Assembly (NCBI GenBank): GCA_958354105.1
Contig: CATWVA010000001.1
Location: 1 to 64,000, forward strand
Length of the DNA stretch: 64,000 nt
Source: an uncultured Collinsella sp.
GTDB lineage: Bacteria; Actinomycetota; Coriobacteriia; Coriobacteriales; Coriobacteriaceae
Direction of reading: 5' to 3'
The notes beneath the pieces were generated by a model that was given only the letters and a program-made list of their open reading frames with translations, was not told where the DNA came from and searched no databases. Positions 42,851 to 51,946 of the stretch are shown here, one piece after another (within the stretch, counting starts at the first letter, position 1; each line of letters starts with the position of its first letter). The translations under genes were made by a program, and so were the position numbers.

Positions 42851-43043
42851 GATCTTCCTTTCATACAAGCGACTCGCGGGCACCCTGCCCGCTTTGCTGT
42901 TTGGAAAGATACGGTCTCGATCGGGCAGCGCCCGCGTCAGCTGCGCTTTATTACGGGCATCTGATAGACCCTTACCGCAAGCGCGGCAGGGCTTTACAAA
43001 CGAATAACAATCCCGCCGACAAGCATGACCCGCCTTTTACACC

Positions 43044-43122
43044 AAATGATCCGTTTTCCTCCGTCCCCAAGGGATCATTTTCAGAAAGAGGACGGCATAG
43101 ACCTTCTGGTCATGCCGTCCTC
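43044..43122. repeat. Two adjacent palindromes downstream of pepV (third copy of the structured gene-end element)
   Basis: GAGGACGGCAT (43088-43098) pairs with ATGCCGTCCTC (43112-43122) around ACC-TTCT-GGT, the same core as the two 166-bp elements at 54652 and 57871. Beside it, AAATGATCC (43044-43052) pairs with GGATCATTT (43072-43080). The unit starts within 40 bp of the pepV stop codon and may end its transcript. The rest of 42851-43160 holds no gene. Confidence 0.65.
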
Positions 43123-43160
43123 TTCGAAAGACAGGTTGTCACCCTGGCGTTCGCGTAACC

Positions 43161-44597
43161 TTAAAGCTCCAGCTCGTTCAAGCGCAGGATTGCGACGATA
43201 TAAATCTTGAGCGCCTGCTTGAGCTGCTCTTCGTTGGCGCACTCGTTGGGGCCGTGCATCTGGCCGCCCCATGGGGGCAGCTCCAGGCCGGTCTCCTCGG
43301 GGCCAAACGAGACGGCGCGGGCAAAGTTGCGTGCGTACGTGCCACCGCCCATGGCGAAGGGCTCGACATGCTTGCCCGTAAACTCGTTATAGGTATCGAT
43401 AAGCGCCTTCACAGCCGGATCGTCGGCAGAGACCGAGAACGGCACCTTTGCGCGATCCACGCGATACGTCACGCCAAAGCGGCCCACAAGTGGCTCGAGC
43501 TGCTCGCGGATGGTATCGGCGCTCGTGCTGTCGGGGAAACGCACGTCAATGACCTGCTCAATGTGGCCATCCACCACGCGGATGACGCCGGGGTTGCACG
43601 TGAGCGGGCCAAACGCCGCGTTCGTCGCATCGATACCCAGGCCGCGGCCATAGGCATCCGCATGCACAAAGGCCAGGAACTTGACGAACTCGTGCTCGGC
43701 AGGCGTCAGCAGGCGCTCGTCACGGGCACCAAACGCATCCTCGGCCTCGCGCAGATACGCCACGATGAGGCCGACGGCATTGATCGTTCCCTCGGGCATC
43801 GAGGCATGACCGCCAATGCCGTGGGCAAAAATCTGCGCATGCCCGTTATCGAGCGCCGTGATCTCCAGGCGGCCGGCATTCTCAACGGGCGCCGGCAGTT
43901 CATCGGCGGCAATCGCAAGCTCGCAGATAGACTGCGACGGAATGGCGTTGCTCGCCTCGGCACCGCTCCAGGACACAATGCGCCCGCCGTCGATCTTGGA
44001 ACTCACAAACGTCGCCCCAAACTGGCCCTTCTCGGCATTACAGACCGGGAACTCGGCATCGGGTGTAAACAAAAAGTCGGGGTCTGCGTGGTTCTCCAGA
44101 TAATGGTGAACGTCGGACATGCCCACCTCCTCATCGCAGCCCAGCAGCGCGCGGAAGGTGTAGCGCGGGGTAATACCGTGCTTGAGCAGATAGGCGCCGG
44201 CGTAGAGCGACAGCACGGCAGGACCCTTGTCGTCGATAACGCCGCGGCCGAGCAGCCAGCCCTCGCGACGCTCCATCGCAAACGGGTCGGTGTTCCAGCC
44301 GGGGCCTGCGGGCACCACGTCCACATGGCAAATGGTCGCGAGCTGCTTGTCGCCGCGGCCAGGGATATCGGCAATGCCCACATAACCCTCGTCGTCGCTC
44401 GTCTGGTAGCCGAGCTTTTGCGCAATGCCGAGCGCGCAATCGAGCGCGTCACGGACTGGACGGCCAAACGGCGCGCCGGGCTCCGCATTGGCAGAAACCG
44501 CCACGGACGGATAGCTCACCAGACGCTCGATATCGGCGACGACATCTTCCCAAACCTCGTCGACATACTCGGCAACGCTCTGCTCCACCTGATTCAT
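43161..44597 (-). CDS. pepV: PepV-like M20 dipeptidase
   Basis: This 478-aa di-zinc dipeptidase of the M20 family (Sapep/PepV group) hydrolyses dipeptides, often those with an N-terminal beta-Ala or D-Ala. The first metal motif is ATICHVDVVPAGPGW, then GRGVIDDKGPAV with the bridging Asp and GCDEEVGMSDVHHYLE with the catalytic Glu pair. The lid domain shows HASMPEGTINAVG, and MGGGTYARNFARAVSFGPE is the PepV-type substrate loop. The last His is in QMHGPNECA. The start at 44597 has AAGGAGG upstream. It is followed by a structured repeat and preceded by a HAD phosphatase. Confidence 0.92.
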   Translation of the reverse strand: MNQVEQSVAEYVDEVWEDVVADIERLVSYPSVAVSANAEPGAPFGRPVRDALDCALGIAQKLGYQTSDDEGYVGIADIPGRGDKQLATICHVDVVPAGPGWNTDPFAMERREGWLLGRGVIDDKGPAVLSLYAGAYLLKHGITPRYTFRALLGCDEEVGMSDVHHYLENHADPDFLFTPDAEFPVCNAEKGQFGATFVSSKIDGGRIVSWSGAEASNAIPSQSICELAIAADELPAPVENAGRLEITALDNGHAQIFAHGIGGHASMPEGTINAVGLIVAYLREAEDAFGARDERLLTPAEHEFVKFLAFVHADAYGRGLGIDATNAAFGPLTCNPGVIRVVDGHIEQVIDVRFPDSTSADTIREQLEPLVGRFGVTYRVDRAKVPFSVSADDPAVKALIDTYNEFTGKHVEPFAMGGGTYARNFARAVSFGPEETGLELPPWGGQMHGPNECANEEQLKQALKIYIVAILRLNELEL

Positions 44598-44651
44598 GGA
44601 CGACCTCCTTACCAATGAGCGGCGAGCGTGCCCGCCCCTCACATCACATAC

Positions 44652-45314
44652 TTATATAGCGAAAAGTTTAGCAAGCTCGGCCACCGAGTGCACCACCGCA
44701 TCGGCACCCGCGGCCTCATGCTCACCCGGCGCCGCCGCGCCCGAATAGATGCCGATGCACGGCACGCCCATTGCGTGCGCGCCCTCCACATCGTTAAAGC
44801 GATCGCCGATCATCACGGCATCGTCCGCCGTCGCACCGAGCGCCGCCAGGGCATCGCGGACCGAATCGGCCTTGGTCTCGCGTCCCTGCGGCGGATTCAT
44901 GCCAACCACTGCCTTAAACTGAGAAAGCCCCAGCTCGCCCACCATGTCGATGCACTTTGCCTCCATGCGCGACGTCGCCACGGCCAAGCGATGCCCCTGG
45001 GCGGCCAACCCATCCAGCAGCTCGGAAATTCCATCGAACACAGGGTACTCTTCCGGTCCCAGCTCATCAAAAAAGGCACGGTACTCGTCGGCCACCACAA
45101 GCGACTCCTCGCGCGAGAAGCCATAAAAGTCGTGAAAGCTCTTCCACAGGGGCGGCCCAATCATGCGGCGCAGATCACCCATCTGCGCCTCCGAAAACCC
45201 GCGCACAGCCAGCGTCTTGCGCGTCGAGGTCATCACCGCCCGGCCTGTATCGGCCACCGTGCCATCGAAATCAAACAGCACAACCGACCGCTTGCATATC
45301 TCCAGCTGCTCCAC
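44652..45314 (-). CDS. HAD-family phosphatase (phosphoglycolate phosphatase-like)
   Basis: This ~220-aa protein has motif I VVLFDFDGTVADTGRAV, motif II AVATSR, motif III lysine in RETKADSVRDAL and motif IV MIGDRFNDVEGAHAMG. The helical cap is of the C1 type with LRRMIGPPLWKSF, as in Gph/PgpX proteins. The GTG at 45314 is chosen because GAGAGG lies just upstream; a longer form would begin at 45380. The substrate could be phosphoglycolate, pyrophosphate or another small phosphate ester. Confidence 0.85.
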   Translation of the reverse strand: MEQLEICKRSVVLFDFDGTVADTGRAVMTSTRKTLAVRGFSEAQMGDLRRMIGPPLWKSFHDFYGFSREESLVVADEYRAFFDELGPEEYPVFDGISELLDGLAAQGHRLAVATSRMEAKCIDMVGELGLSQFKAVVGMNPPQGRETKADSVRDALAALGATADDAVMIGDRFNDVEGAHAMGVPCIGIYSGAAAPGEHEAAGADAVVHSVAELAKLFAI

Positions 45315-45363
45315 TGGCACCCTCTCTTCCCCAGTTGACGATTTCCACACCGACACTTCAAAC

Positions 45364-45379
45364 TGTTGACTATTCAACA
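45364..45379. promoter_or_regulatory. Palindrome between divergent HAD and degV genes
   Basis: TGTTGA-CTAT-TCAACA is a perfect inverted repeat in the divergent promoter region; it may be an operator for either gene. A -10-like TATACT lies near 45410. Confidence 0.35.
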
Positions 45380-45471
45380 ATTGAACCTAGTAATGTGGAA
45401 CGACTCTACTATACTTGTCGCACTTTGCTCTCAGAAGGCGGCGCGCAAGCGCCCCAACGAAAGGTGCAATT

Positions 45472-46332
45472 ATGTCTTTTGCCATCATAACCGACTCCAC
45501 GTCGGACATCTCCCCCGCTCGTGCTCAAGAGCTCGGCATTTACGTGATTCCGCTGCATGTGATTATCGAGGGCGAGGACCTGCTCGACCAGGTGCAGATT
45601 ACCGCCGAGGAATACATCGCCCGCATGGCTGGTTCCGAGCAGTTGCCGCACACATCGCAGCCGAGCGCCGGCGAGTTCAAGGCGCTCTTTGACCGCGTGC
45701 GCGCCGACGGCCATGATAGCGCCATCTTTATCTCGCTATGCAGCGAGTGGTCTGCCTGCTATGCCAACGCCAGCCTGACGGCCGAGACCCACGAGCTCGA
45801 CGTGCGCTGCATCGATTCGCGCACCGGTTCGGGCGCCGAGGGTCTGCTGGTGGAGTACGCGCTCGCCATGCGCGAGGACGGCCGCAGCCTGGACGAGACC
45901 GAGGCGCAGATCCGCGCGACGCTGCCCGATGCACACCTGCTACTGATTCCCCGCACACTCGAGAACCTCGTTAAGAACGGCCGCGCGCCCAAACTCGCCG
46001 GCCAGCTCACGCAGATGTTCAACATTCGCCTGGCCGTTTCGCCGGAGTGGAAGTCAGGCGAAATCAAGGCCATCAAGAAGGGCCGCGGTGCCAAGCGCAT
46101 CGTTGCGAACACCATGGCTGACTGCCTCGAATTTTTGACCAAGCACCCGGGCTCCAGCGTGCGCGTGCTCACGACCGGTGCTGCCGAGGAGCAGGAGCTC
46201 GTTAACCAAGCGCTCGCAGGCCAGAACTACGTAGACGCCGGCACCGGCCCCATCGGCTGCACCATCGCCACCCACGTAGGCGTCGACGCCATCGCCATCA
46301 GCTACTGTCCCCGCTACCAACCTGCCAATTAG
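45472..46332 (+). CDS. DegV-family fatty-acid-binding protein
   Basis: This 286-aa protein has IITDSTSDISPARAQELGIYVIPLHV at its N-terminus, with the TDST motif, then TSQPSAGEFKALFD, and the C-terminal TGPIGCTIATHVGVDAIAISY. DegV/FakB proteins hold a fatty acid for the kinase FakA; no FakA gene is in the window. The start at 45472 has AAAGG upstream. A terminator palindrome overlaps the end of the gene. Confidence 0.92.
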   Translation: MSFAIITDSTSDISPARAQELGIYVIPLHVIIEGEDLLDQVQITAEEYIARMAGSEQLPHTSQPSAGEFKALFDRVRADGHDSAIFISLCSEWSACYANASLTAETHELDVRCIDSRTGSGAEGLLVEYALAMREDGRSLDETEAQIRATLPDAHLLLIPRTLENLVKNGRAPKLAGQLTQMFNIRLAVSPEWKSGEIKAIKKGRGAKRIVANTMADCLEFLTKHPGSSVRVLTTGAAEEQELVNQALAGQNYVDAGTGPIGCTIATHVGVDAIAISYCPRYQPAN

Positions 46333-46357
46333 GGACAGGTTTATTTTGGCAGGTTTT
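46319..46357 (+). terminator. Terminator overlapping the degV stop
   Basis: AACCTGCCAA (46319-46328) pairs with TTGGCAGGTT (46346-46355), followed by T; the left arm is part of the last degV codons. Confidence 0.7.
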
Positions 46358-46459
46358 ATCTGGGCAAACGTTAAACGGTAACAAAGGCTTGCCTGGCAAG
46401 ATCGGACATGCCAAAGCCGTCGAACAACCGAAGTACACCCAGCCACAACAAAGCCATCA

Positions 46460-46499
46460 CGCCGACGCGCCGCAACTCAAGGCGCGCCGGCGTCTTTTT
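46460..46499 (+). terminator. GC-rich terminator upstream of the IS element
   Basis: GCCGACGCGCC (46461-46471) pairs with GGCGCGCCGGC (46481-46491; one mismatch), followed by TTTTT. It belongs to a transcript whose gene is not evident, or is a second stop for degV. Confidence 0.6.
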
Positions 46500-46520
46500 A
46501 GGAGTCGCGGCGGAAAAGGG

Positions 46521-46549
46521 GCCGTTTTAGCCAAAAGGCCGCGAAACGC
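46521..46549 (+). repeat. Direct repeat, left copy bracketing the accessory segment
   Basis: GGGCCGTTTTAGCCAAAAGG followed by CCGCGAA recurs at 51572-51599 with three changes in 28 bp, on the other side of the IS element and primase-helicase gene. The copies could mark a past insertion or be unrelated members of a dispersed family. Confidence 0.5.
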
Positions 46550-46595
46550 TTCCCATTACGCCGCAACTTCATTGCCGCCCAAGGTAGCGCGCAGA

Positions 46596-48075
46596 GATGT
46601 GGTGTAAGAGGCGGGGCATGCCCCGCCTCCGCCCTTTCTTGAAAGGGAGGGGACACCGCCTAGAATTCGTCGTTGGAGTAATGAAGGTGACGAATGGAAG
46701 GAAAGGCGATGCCCCAAGAAGAGAGTGTACTGCGCCTCGGCCGCGACGAGGCCCTCGAGGCGGCGAGGCTTTGGCAGGAGTGCGGCGACGCGCGCGAGTT
46801 CGCGTGCAGGGTGCTGGGCGGCGTGATGAACGCGCTGATGGACTCCGAGGCCCAGCAGATGTGCGGCGCGAGCCGCAACGAGCGCAGCGACGGCAGGGAG
46901 AACAGCCGCAACGGCTACCGCCCCAGGTCGCTCAAGACCGCCGTGGGCGACGTGGAGCTCGAGATACCCAAGCTCAGGCACGGCACCTACTACCCCGAGG
47001 GCATGCTCGCGCGATGGTCGCGCGTCGACACCTCGGTGGCCGCCATCGTGCAGGAGATGTACGTATGCGGCGTGTCCACCCGCAAGGTCGAGCGCGTGGC
47101 GTCCAAGCTGGGCATATCCTCGCTGTCGAGCTCGGAGGTCTCGAGCCTCTGCTCCGACCTCGACGCCGAGGTGGCGGAGTTCCGCCGCCGCGACCTGTCG
47201 GGCACGCCGTGCTGCTACCTGTGGCTCGACGCTACCTACATGAGCTGCAGGGTCGGCTCGTCGGTCGTCTCGCAGGGCGTCGTGACCGCGATCGGGCTGG
47301 GCGCCGACGGGCGCAAGCACTTCCTGGGCTGCGACGTGGTCGACACCGAGAGCGAGGACTCCTGGGCGGCATTCCTCGGCGGGCTGCGCGAGCGCGGGCT
47401 GGCCGGCGTTCGCCTCGTGGTCTCCGACAGCCACGCCGGGCTCGTGGCCGCCGTCTCGCGCCTGTTCCAGGGCTGCGCCTGGCAGCGCTGCGTGACGCAC
47501 CTGCAGCGCAACCTCCAGAGCGCCTGCTCGGGCAGGCCCGAGGACTCCAAGGCGGCCGTCAGGGACCTCGTGCACGCCGCGGTCTACCAGGACGACCCCG
47601 ACCTCGCGCGCTGCGTGTGGGCCGAGGCGGCGCCCTGGGTGGCGTCGGTGTCCGCCAGGGCCGGCGAGGTCTTCGAGCAGGCCGAGGACTCCGCGCTGGC
47701 GTTCACGGCCTTCCCCAGGGCGCACTGGGCCAAGCTCCGCACCAACAACGTCCAGGAGCGCGCCAACCGCGAGATCAAGCGCCGCTACAGGGTCGTGCAG
47801 TCCTTCCCCTCGAGGGAGTCGATGCTGCGCCTGACGTGCGCGAGCCTCATGGAGACCGAGGGGCAGTGGTCCCAGCAGCGCGTGTTCTCCGAGGCCTCGG
47901 CCGCCGAGGGCTTCGCCGAGCCCGCGGACAGGCCGGCCCCGACAGAGGGGAGGCGCCGCGCGCTCGGGCGGCGCGCCAGGGAGATAGTGGACGAGATAGT
48001 CGAGAGGCGCGGTCTCAAGAAGGAGTAATATCGGGACTTGCAGCGACGGACCTCGGGACGCTCTTACACCACGTC
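46596..48075 (+). mobile_element. IS256-family insertion sequence
   Basis: The element is about 1.48 kb with terminal inverted repeats GATGTGGTGTAAGAG (46596-46610) and CTCTTACACCACGTC (48061-48075), matching at 14 of 15 positions, and encloses one transposase gene. The flanks both contain GCGCGC, so a target duplication cannot be read unambiguously. The internal DNA is even more GC-rich than the host. Confidence 0.88.
46694..48028 (+). CDS. IS256-family (mutator-type) transposase
   Basis: This 444-aa DDE transposase has catalytic acids in YLWLDATYMSCR, VVSDSHAGLVAA and the late Glu of NNVQERANREIKRR. The C-x-x-H zinc-like motif (QRCVTHLQRNLQ) is typical of the family. Starting at 46694 (GAAGGTGA upstream), the frame is intact, so the element may still be active. 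It transposes by a copy-and-paste circle intermediate in this family. Confidence 0.95.
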   Translation: MEGKAMPQEESVLRLGRDEALEAARLWQECGDAREFACRVLGGVMNALMDSEAQQMCGASRNERSDGRENSRNGYRPRSLKTAVGDVELEIPKLRHGTYYPEGMLARWSRVDTSVAAIVQEMYVCGVSTRKVERVASKLGISSLSSSEVSSLCSDLDAEVAEFRRRDLSGTPCCYLWLDATYMSCRVGSSVVSQGVVTAIGLGADGRKHFLGCDVVDTESEDSWAAFLGGLRERGLAGVRLVVSDSHAGLVAAVSRLFQGCAWQRCVTHLQRNLQSACSGRPEDSKAAVRDLVHAAVYQDDPDLARCVWAEAAPWVASVSARAGEVFEQAEDSALAFTAFPRAHWAKLRTNNVQERANREIKRRYRVVQSFPSRESMLRLTCASLMETEGQWSQQRVFSEASAAEGFAEPADRPAPTEGRRRALGRRAREIVDEIVERRGLKKE

Positions 48076-48147
48076 TGCGCGCGCCACCCCGCCCAACCAG
48101 CTAATCGAGAAATTGGCGGCGATCGATGCTTTGTCCAACCCCCTTGC

Positions 48148-48383
48148 GATACCCTCTGGGCAAAAAATGGCAAATATGAGTACTGTTACCAGTTTAGTAA
48201 CAGCGAAATCTGGCTGAATTTGCCATCTTCCGCCAATTCCGAGCGTCATAAAGTCCCGAATCGCCATGTTTAGAGGGTTGATTCTATCCAATCCGAATCG
48301 ATTGGTCTTAAATACTTTCCAGATGATATGTTACTGCTCAAACCACAGTACTCATATTTGCCATTTTTTGCCCACAGGGTCTA
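48148..48383. repeat. 236-bp element with 38-bp terminal inverted repeats (MITE-like)
   Basis: GGGCAAAAAATGGCAAATAT... (48158-48185) is perfectly inverted at 48346-48373 over 28 bp, and the similarity extends outward another 10 bp with two mismatches. Inside lies a smaller hairpin CTGTTAC/GTAACAG (48183-48203). No coding frame is present. The AT-rich element has the form of a miniature inverted-repeat transposable element. The remainder of 48076-48560 holds no gene. Confidence 0.65.
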
Positions 48384-48560
48384 TTCGAGGATAGTTTCCT
48401 GCGCCTCCAGCCCACCTCATGGCCGCCAAAACCCATTCAGCAACAGCTACCGCACATTTTGACATCAGCCAAACACCACTCACGGAGCTGTACTCCGCTA
48501 TCACCGAACCAAAATCAGAGTCGAGTCCCTTAAAAATCAAAATAACGTACCCTCATTTCA

Positions 48561-51500
48561 ATGAACTCCGACAAGAACGGCATTTACATGAGCACCGTCA
48601 CGCATCAATACGCCCTCATCGGGGGTACGCTATTCCAATTCAAGAAAACCGTCGCCCATGTATCGGAGCCGCACAGCCAAATCGTCATCTGCGGCAACGG
48701 TCCAGACATCCGTTACGCAACACTGGAAGAATGGGAGAAAGCTGGCGAATCTTTCGATAGACGGGCACAGGTCGAAGGAATCGTCACCAGTGCGAGCCCA
48801 GTGCGCGACAAACTGGAACTCTTTCGCAATCTCTTTACTGGCCGCAAAGATGTTTACGCTCATGGGTACCGCAGAAAAGACGGGGGCATCGGCTATACAC
48901 CCGCCTGCGCAAATGAATGGAAGGCAAGCATTTGCCCCAAAGTAAATCGTCAGAAAACCAAATGCGCGGAATGCGGCAACCGCATCTTCCCCAAGCTGAG
49001 CGATGCCGCGATCATCGCCCATTTCAAAGGCAACGACGACAGGCTCCGAGACGTCATAGGTCAATACGTTCTCGATAGTGACAGTAACACAAAAGTCCTG
49101 GTCATCGACTTTGACGGAGCCGATTGGAAAGAAGCGACAAACGCCATTCGGCTTGTCGCAAAAAACCATGGGATCGATGCTGCAGTCGAGCGATCGAGAT
49201 CAGGTAACGGCGCACATGTCTGGTTTTTCTTCCTAGAGCTCACCAGCGCAAAGATCGCACGAGAATTTGGAAGCAGCCTTATCACCGAAGCGGCGGCGCT
49301 CAACAAGACAATCACCTTTGAAGCTTTTGACCGGATGCTGCCCGCGCAGTCCACCATTCCTGAGGGCGGCTTCGGAAATCTCATAGCACTGCCTTTTCAA
49401 GGAAAAGCGCAGCGAAAAGGGAACAGTGTATTTGTTGACGAGCAATTTGAGCCCTTTCCCGATCAATGGCTTTACCTTTCACAAATTCAGCTGGTTCCAC
49501 ATGCAACGGTGCAAAATCTAATCGAAAGCATCGACAATAAACCGCATGGAATATCAGCTGCAGTGGCGGGAAACACCGCCGCGCCACATTCTCAGAGGCC
49601 GCGAAAGCGGCTTCCGCTCACGCTGCAGGACTTCCCGTCATCGCTACCCGTCACGCAAGCCGATATGCTCTACATAACCGAAAGATCTCTGAGCCCGGCC
49701 GCCCAGATGGAGGTTCGCAGGCTTGCAACATTTGCCAACCCGGAATTCTTCCGTGCCCAATCAATGCACCAATCAGTATTTGGCAAACCGCGGTACATAG
49801 ACCTCAGTGAACTTAGAGATGGCTGCGTTGCGATTCCCAGAGGCTGTAAAGCTCAACTCGAGCGGCTGCTTCAAGAAGCCGGCGCTTCTGCTCACTATTC
49901 AGACAAGCGCATGTCGGGCAATCCAATTGTGATGACATTTAAAGGGGCTCTTCGCCCTGAACAGCAAATTGCCGCCGAACAGATGCTCAACTATGAAGAC
50001 GGGATCATGTCCGCGCCGACGGGTTTCGGGAAAACCGTCATTGGGGCCTATCTTATTGCTGCCATCGGTCTTCCAACGCTTGTCATCGTTCCCAAGACTG
50101 CGCTCATTGCCCAATGGAAATCCCAGCTCGAACGGTTTATCGACATTACGGATAACAGAAAGCCAGTTCGAACCCCAAAAGGACGAATCAGTAAAAGGCA
50201 GCCTCCGCTCATTGGCCAAATCGGAGGAGGCAAAACCACCATAAGCCATCTCATCGACATTGCTTCATTCCAGTCTCTGTCCAGCAAGGACCCCCAGACC
50301 GGAGAACCAATAGCCAAGGAGTTCGTTCGTGATTACGGCCTCATCATCTGTGATGAATGTCACCATGCAGCCGCACCACAGCTTGAGCTCGTCCTCAAAT
50401 CCGCTCCAGCCAAATATGTATACGGCCTTTCCGCGACGCCCGAACGCTCGGACGGACTCACGCGAGCACTCTCAATGCTCTGCGGCCCGCTTCGCCATGT
50501 CATTGATCCAAAAACGCAAGCAATCCAACAGGGAATTCAGCGCGTTGTTAGGCCGCGTTTTACCGGAGTTCGACTACCCGCCTACGAACCAGGGGCGTCC
50601 TTTAATCAAGTTCTCGATCTCCTGTGTGCGCACACAGCGAGAAACGAAGCAATTGTCGACGATGCCCTCGAGACCGCGTCAAACGGTCGACATCCGCTTG
50701 TGCTATCCAAAAGGAAAAAACATGCCGAAGAGCTATGTAGGCTGCTTCAAAGCCGCGGACACGAACCTATACTCTTAACCGGAGAAATCGACGCCAAAGA
50801 AAGAAAGGCAATACTGAACAGCCTTCCCGGCTTCGAGCATGAGCATCGAATTATCATCGCAACCGAAGGCCTTCTGGGCGAGGGTTTCGACCTGTCTTAC
50901 CTTGACACTCTGCTCATTGCCACACCGATATCTTGGGACGGCAGCATAACGCAGCAGGCAGGCAGGCTACATAGAAGTCACGAGGGCAAGCAGCGGGTTG
51001 AGATATTCGACTATGTTGATTTGTCGATACCCATGCTCGCGCACATGTACCAGAAGAGACTCAAGACCTACGCCAAGCTGGGGTATGAAGTCTTTGCAGC
51101 AAATGACAACAAACGGGCCGATCAAAACATCCTCGTTAGGCCGGCAAGGGCCGTGGAGGCCTTAGCGGATGACATCGAGCGCGCAACGAAAAGCATTTTT
51201 ATTGCCGCGCCCTACGCATCCGCTGCATGCCTCGCAAAGCTCGCTGCCGTACTCACAGGCGCCGCCGCCCGTGGGATTGCCCTTGAGATTTCAATTGCCT
51301 CGACTCCGCACAATGACGTGAAAGCGATTTTTACCGAGATGAACGTCGACTATTCCATCAAAGCCGAAGGGCGCCTGCGCGCGTCAGTAATTGACGAGGA
51401 AACCGTCTGGTACGGAACTATCCCGTTACTGGCCTTTCCTAAGAAAGAGGACTGCAGCATCCGTTTCAAAAGCAGCGAAGTTGCAGCCGAGCTTTTAAGC

Positions 51501-51572
51501 GAAATCCAGCGAAGAGGAGAACTGGAGGTCGCAGCCACGAACGGGACGTCTCCAACAGTTACGGTGGAATAG
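48561..51572 (+). CDS. Archaeo-eukaryotic primase-SF2 helicase fusion (TOTE conflict system type)
   Basis: In this 1003-aa protein, an N-terminal zinc-binding Cys cluster (CPKVNRQKTKCAEC, ~125-138) precedes an archaeo-eukaryotic primase core with metal motif VLVIDFDG (~179-186) and SGNGAHVWFFF (~214-224). A superfamily 2 helicase follows: Walker A SAPTGFGKT (~484-492), DECHH (~598-602), SATPERSDG (~624-632) and QQAGRLHR (~795-802). The last ~130 residues (ATKSIFIAAPYASAACLAKLA onward) resemble a phospholipase-D-like domain without clear HKD motifs. This order is that of TOTE-type conflict proteins, thought to act on invading nucleic acid; the mechanism is unproven. The ATG at 48588 is an alternative start; neither has a strong ribosome site. 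AT-richer than the surroundings and beside an IS element, so likely acquired. Confidence 0.8.
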   Translation: MNSDKNGIYMSTVTHQYALIGGTLFQFKKTVAHVSEPHSQIVICGNGPDIRYATLEEWEKAGESFDRRAQVEGIVTSASPVRDKLELFRNLFTGRKDVYAHGYRRKDGGIGYTPACANEWKASICPKVNRQKTKCAECGNRIFPKLSDAAIIAHFKGNDDRLRDVIGQYVLDSDSNTKVLVIDFDGADWKEATNAIRLVAKNHGIDAAVERSRSGNGAHVWFFFLELTSAKIAREFGSSLITEAAALNKTITFEAFDRMLPAQSTIPEGGFGNLIALPFQGKAQRKGNSVFVDEQFEPFPDQWLYLSQIQLVPHATVQNLIESIDNKPHGISAAVAGNTAAPHSQRPRKRLPLTLQDFPSSLPVTQADMLYITERSLSPAAQMEVRRLATFANPEFFRAQSMHQSVFGKPRYIDLSELRDGCVAIPRGCKAQLERLLQEAGASAHYSDKRMSGNPIVMTFKGALRPEQQIAAEQMLNYEDGIMSAPTGFGKTVIGAYLIAAIGLPTLVIVPKTALIAQWKSQLERFIDITDNRKPVRTPKGRISKRQPPLIGQIGGGKTTISHLIDIASFQSLSSKDPQTGEPIAKEFVRDYGLIICDECHHAAAPQLELVLKSAPAKYVYGLSATPERSDGLTRALSMLCGPLRHVIDPKTQAIQQGIQRVVRPRFTGVRLPAYEPGASFNQVLDLLCAHTARNEAIVDDALETASNGRHPLVLSKRKKHAEELCRLLQSRGHEPILLTGEIDAKERKAILNSLPGFEHEHRIIIATEGLLGEGFDLSYLDTLLIATPISWDGSITQQAGRLHRSHEGKQRVEIFDYVDLSIPMLAHMYQKRLKTYAKLGYEVFAANDNKRADQNILVRPARAVEALADDIERATKSIFIAAPYASAACLAKLAAVLTGAAARGIALEISIASTPHNDVKAIFTEMNVDYSIKAEGRLRASVIDEETVWYGTIPLLAFPKKEDCSIRFKSSEVAAELLSEIQRRGELEVAATNGTSPTVTVE

Positions 51573-51600
51573 GGGCTGTTTTAGCCAATCGGCCGCGAAT
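51572..51600 (+). repeat. Direct repeat, right copy bracketing the accessory segment
   Basis: GGGGCTGTTTTAGCCAATCG followed by GCCGCGAA corresponds to the copy at 46521. It lies directly after the primase-helicase stop codon. Confidence 0.5.
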
Positions 51601-51635
51601 CAATCCCTATTTCCCCGCGAAACATAAGCGAGCAA

Positions 51636-51944
51636 TCAGCCCTGCGGGCCCTGAAATAACTCCTCATGCGAGCCCATTCTCACCAGTCGGATCACAGGAT
51701 TAGTCTTATGCGGCAAGTACAGAACGACCACATCGACCAAGCCATCGGATAGATGGAAATCGATGTGGCCGTTGTAATTGCCGCCCGGGTTTGAAAGCTC
51801 ATGGGCGCCATATTCCGCGGGAAGCGAGCCGCGAGCTGCAAGCTCTGCGACTGCTGCCTTAAACTCGGTTTTTAGCTGCGGATGGATGCGCATCGTCCGT
51901 TTGTAATCCGCCTTAAACTGAGCCTCGACTTTAATCTCAAACAT
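51636..51944 (-). CDS. YafQ-type RelE-superfamily toxin
   Basis: This 102-aa mRNA interferase-like toxin has the fold features of YafQ: a charged N-terminal helix (FKADYKRTMRIHPQLKTEF), YNGHIDFHLSDGLVDVVVLYLP and the C-terminal RLVRMGSHEELF, in which the penultimate His region is catalytic in YafQ. It cleaves ribosome-bound mRNA in known members. The gene starts 2 bp after the antitoxin stop, on the same strand. Confidence 0.87.
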   Translation of the reverse strand: MFEIKVEAQFKADYKRTMRIHPQLKTEFKAAVAELAARGSLPAEYGAHELSNPGGNYNGHIDFHLSDGLVDVVVLYLPHKTNPVIRLVRMGSHEELFQGPQG

Positions 51945-51946
51945 CG

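Noticed and set aside
40865..42964. Open frame of 699 codons opposite pstC and pstS
   Set aside because: Shadow of the pst operon; long Asp/Gly/Val-rich stretch without any domain.
46597..48273. Open frame of 558 codons through the IS element
   Set aside because: Arg/Gly-rich frame in the same direction as the transposase but without motifs; the DDE transposase frame explains the region.
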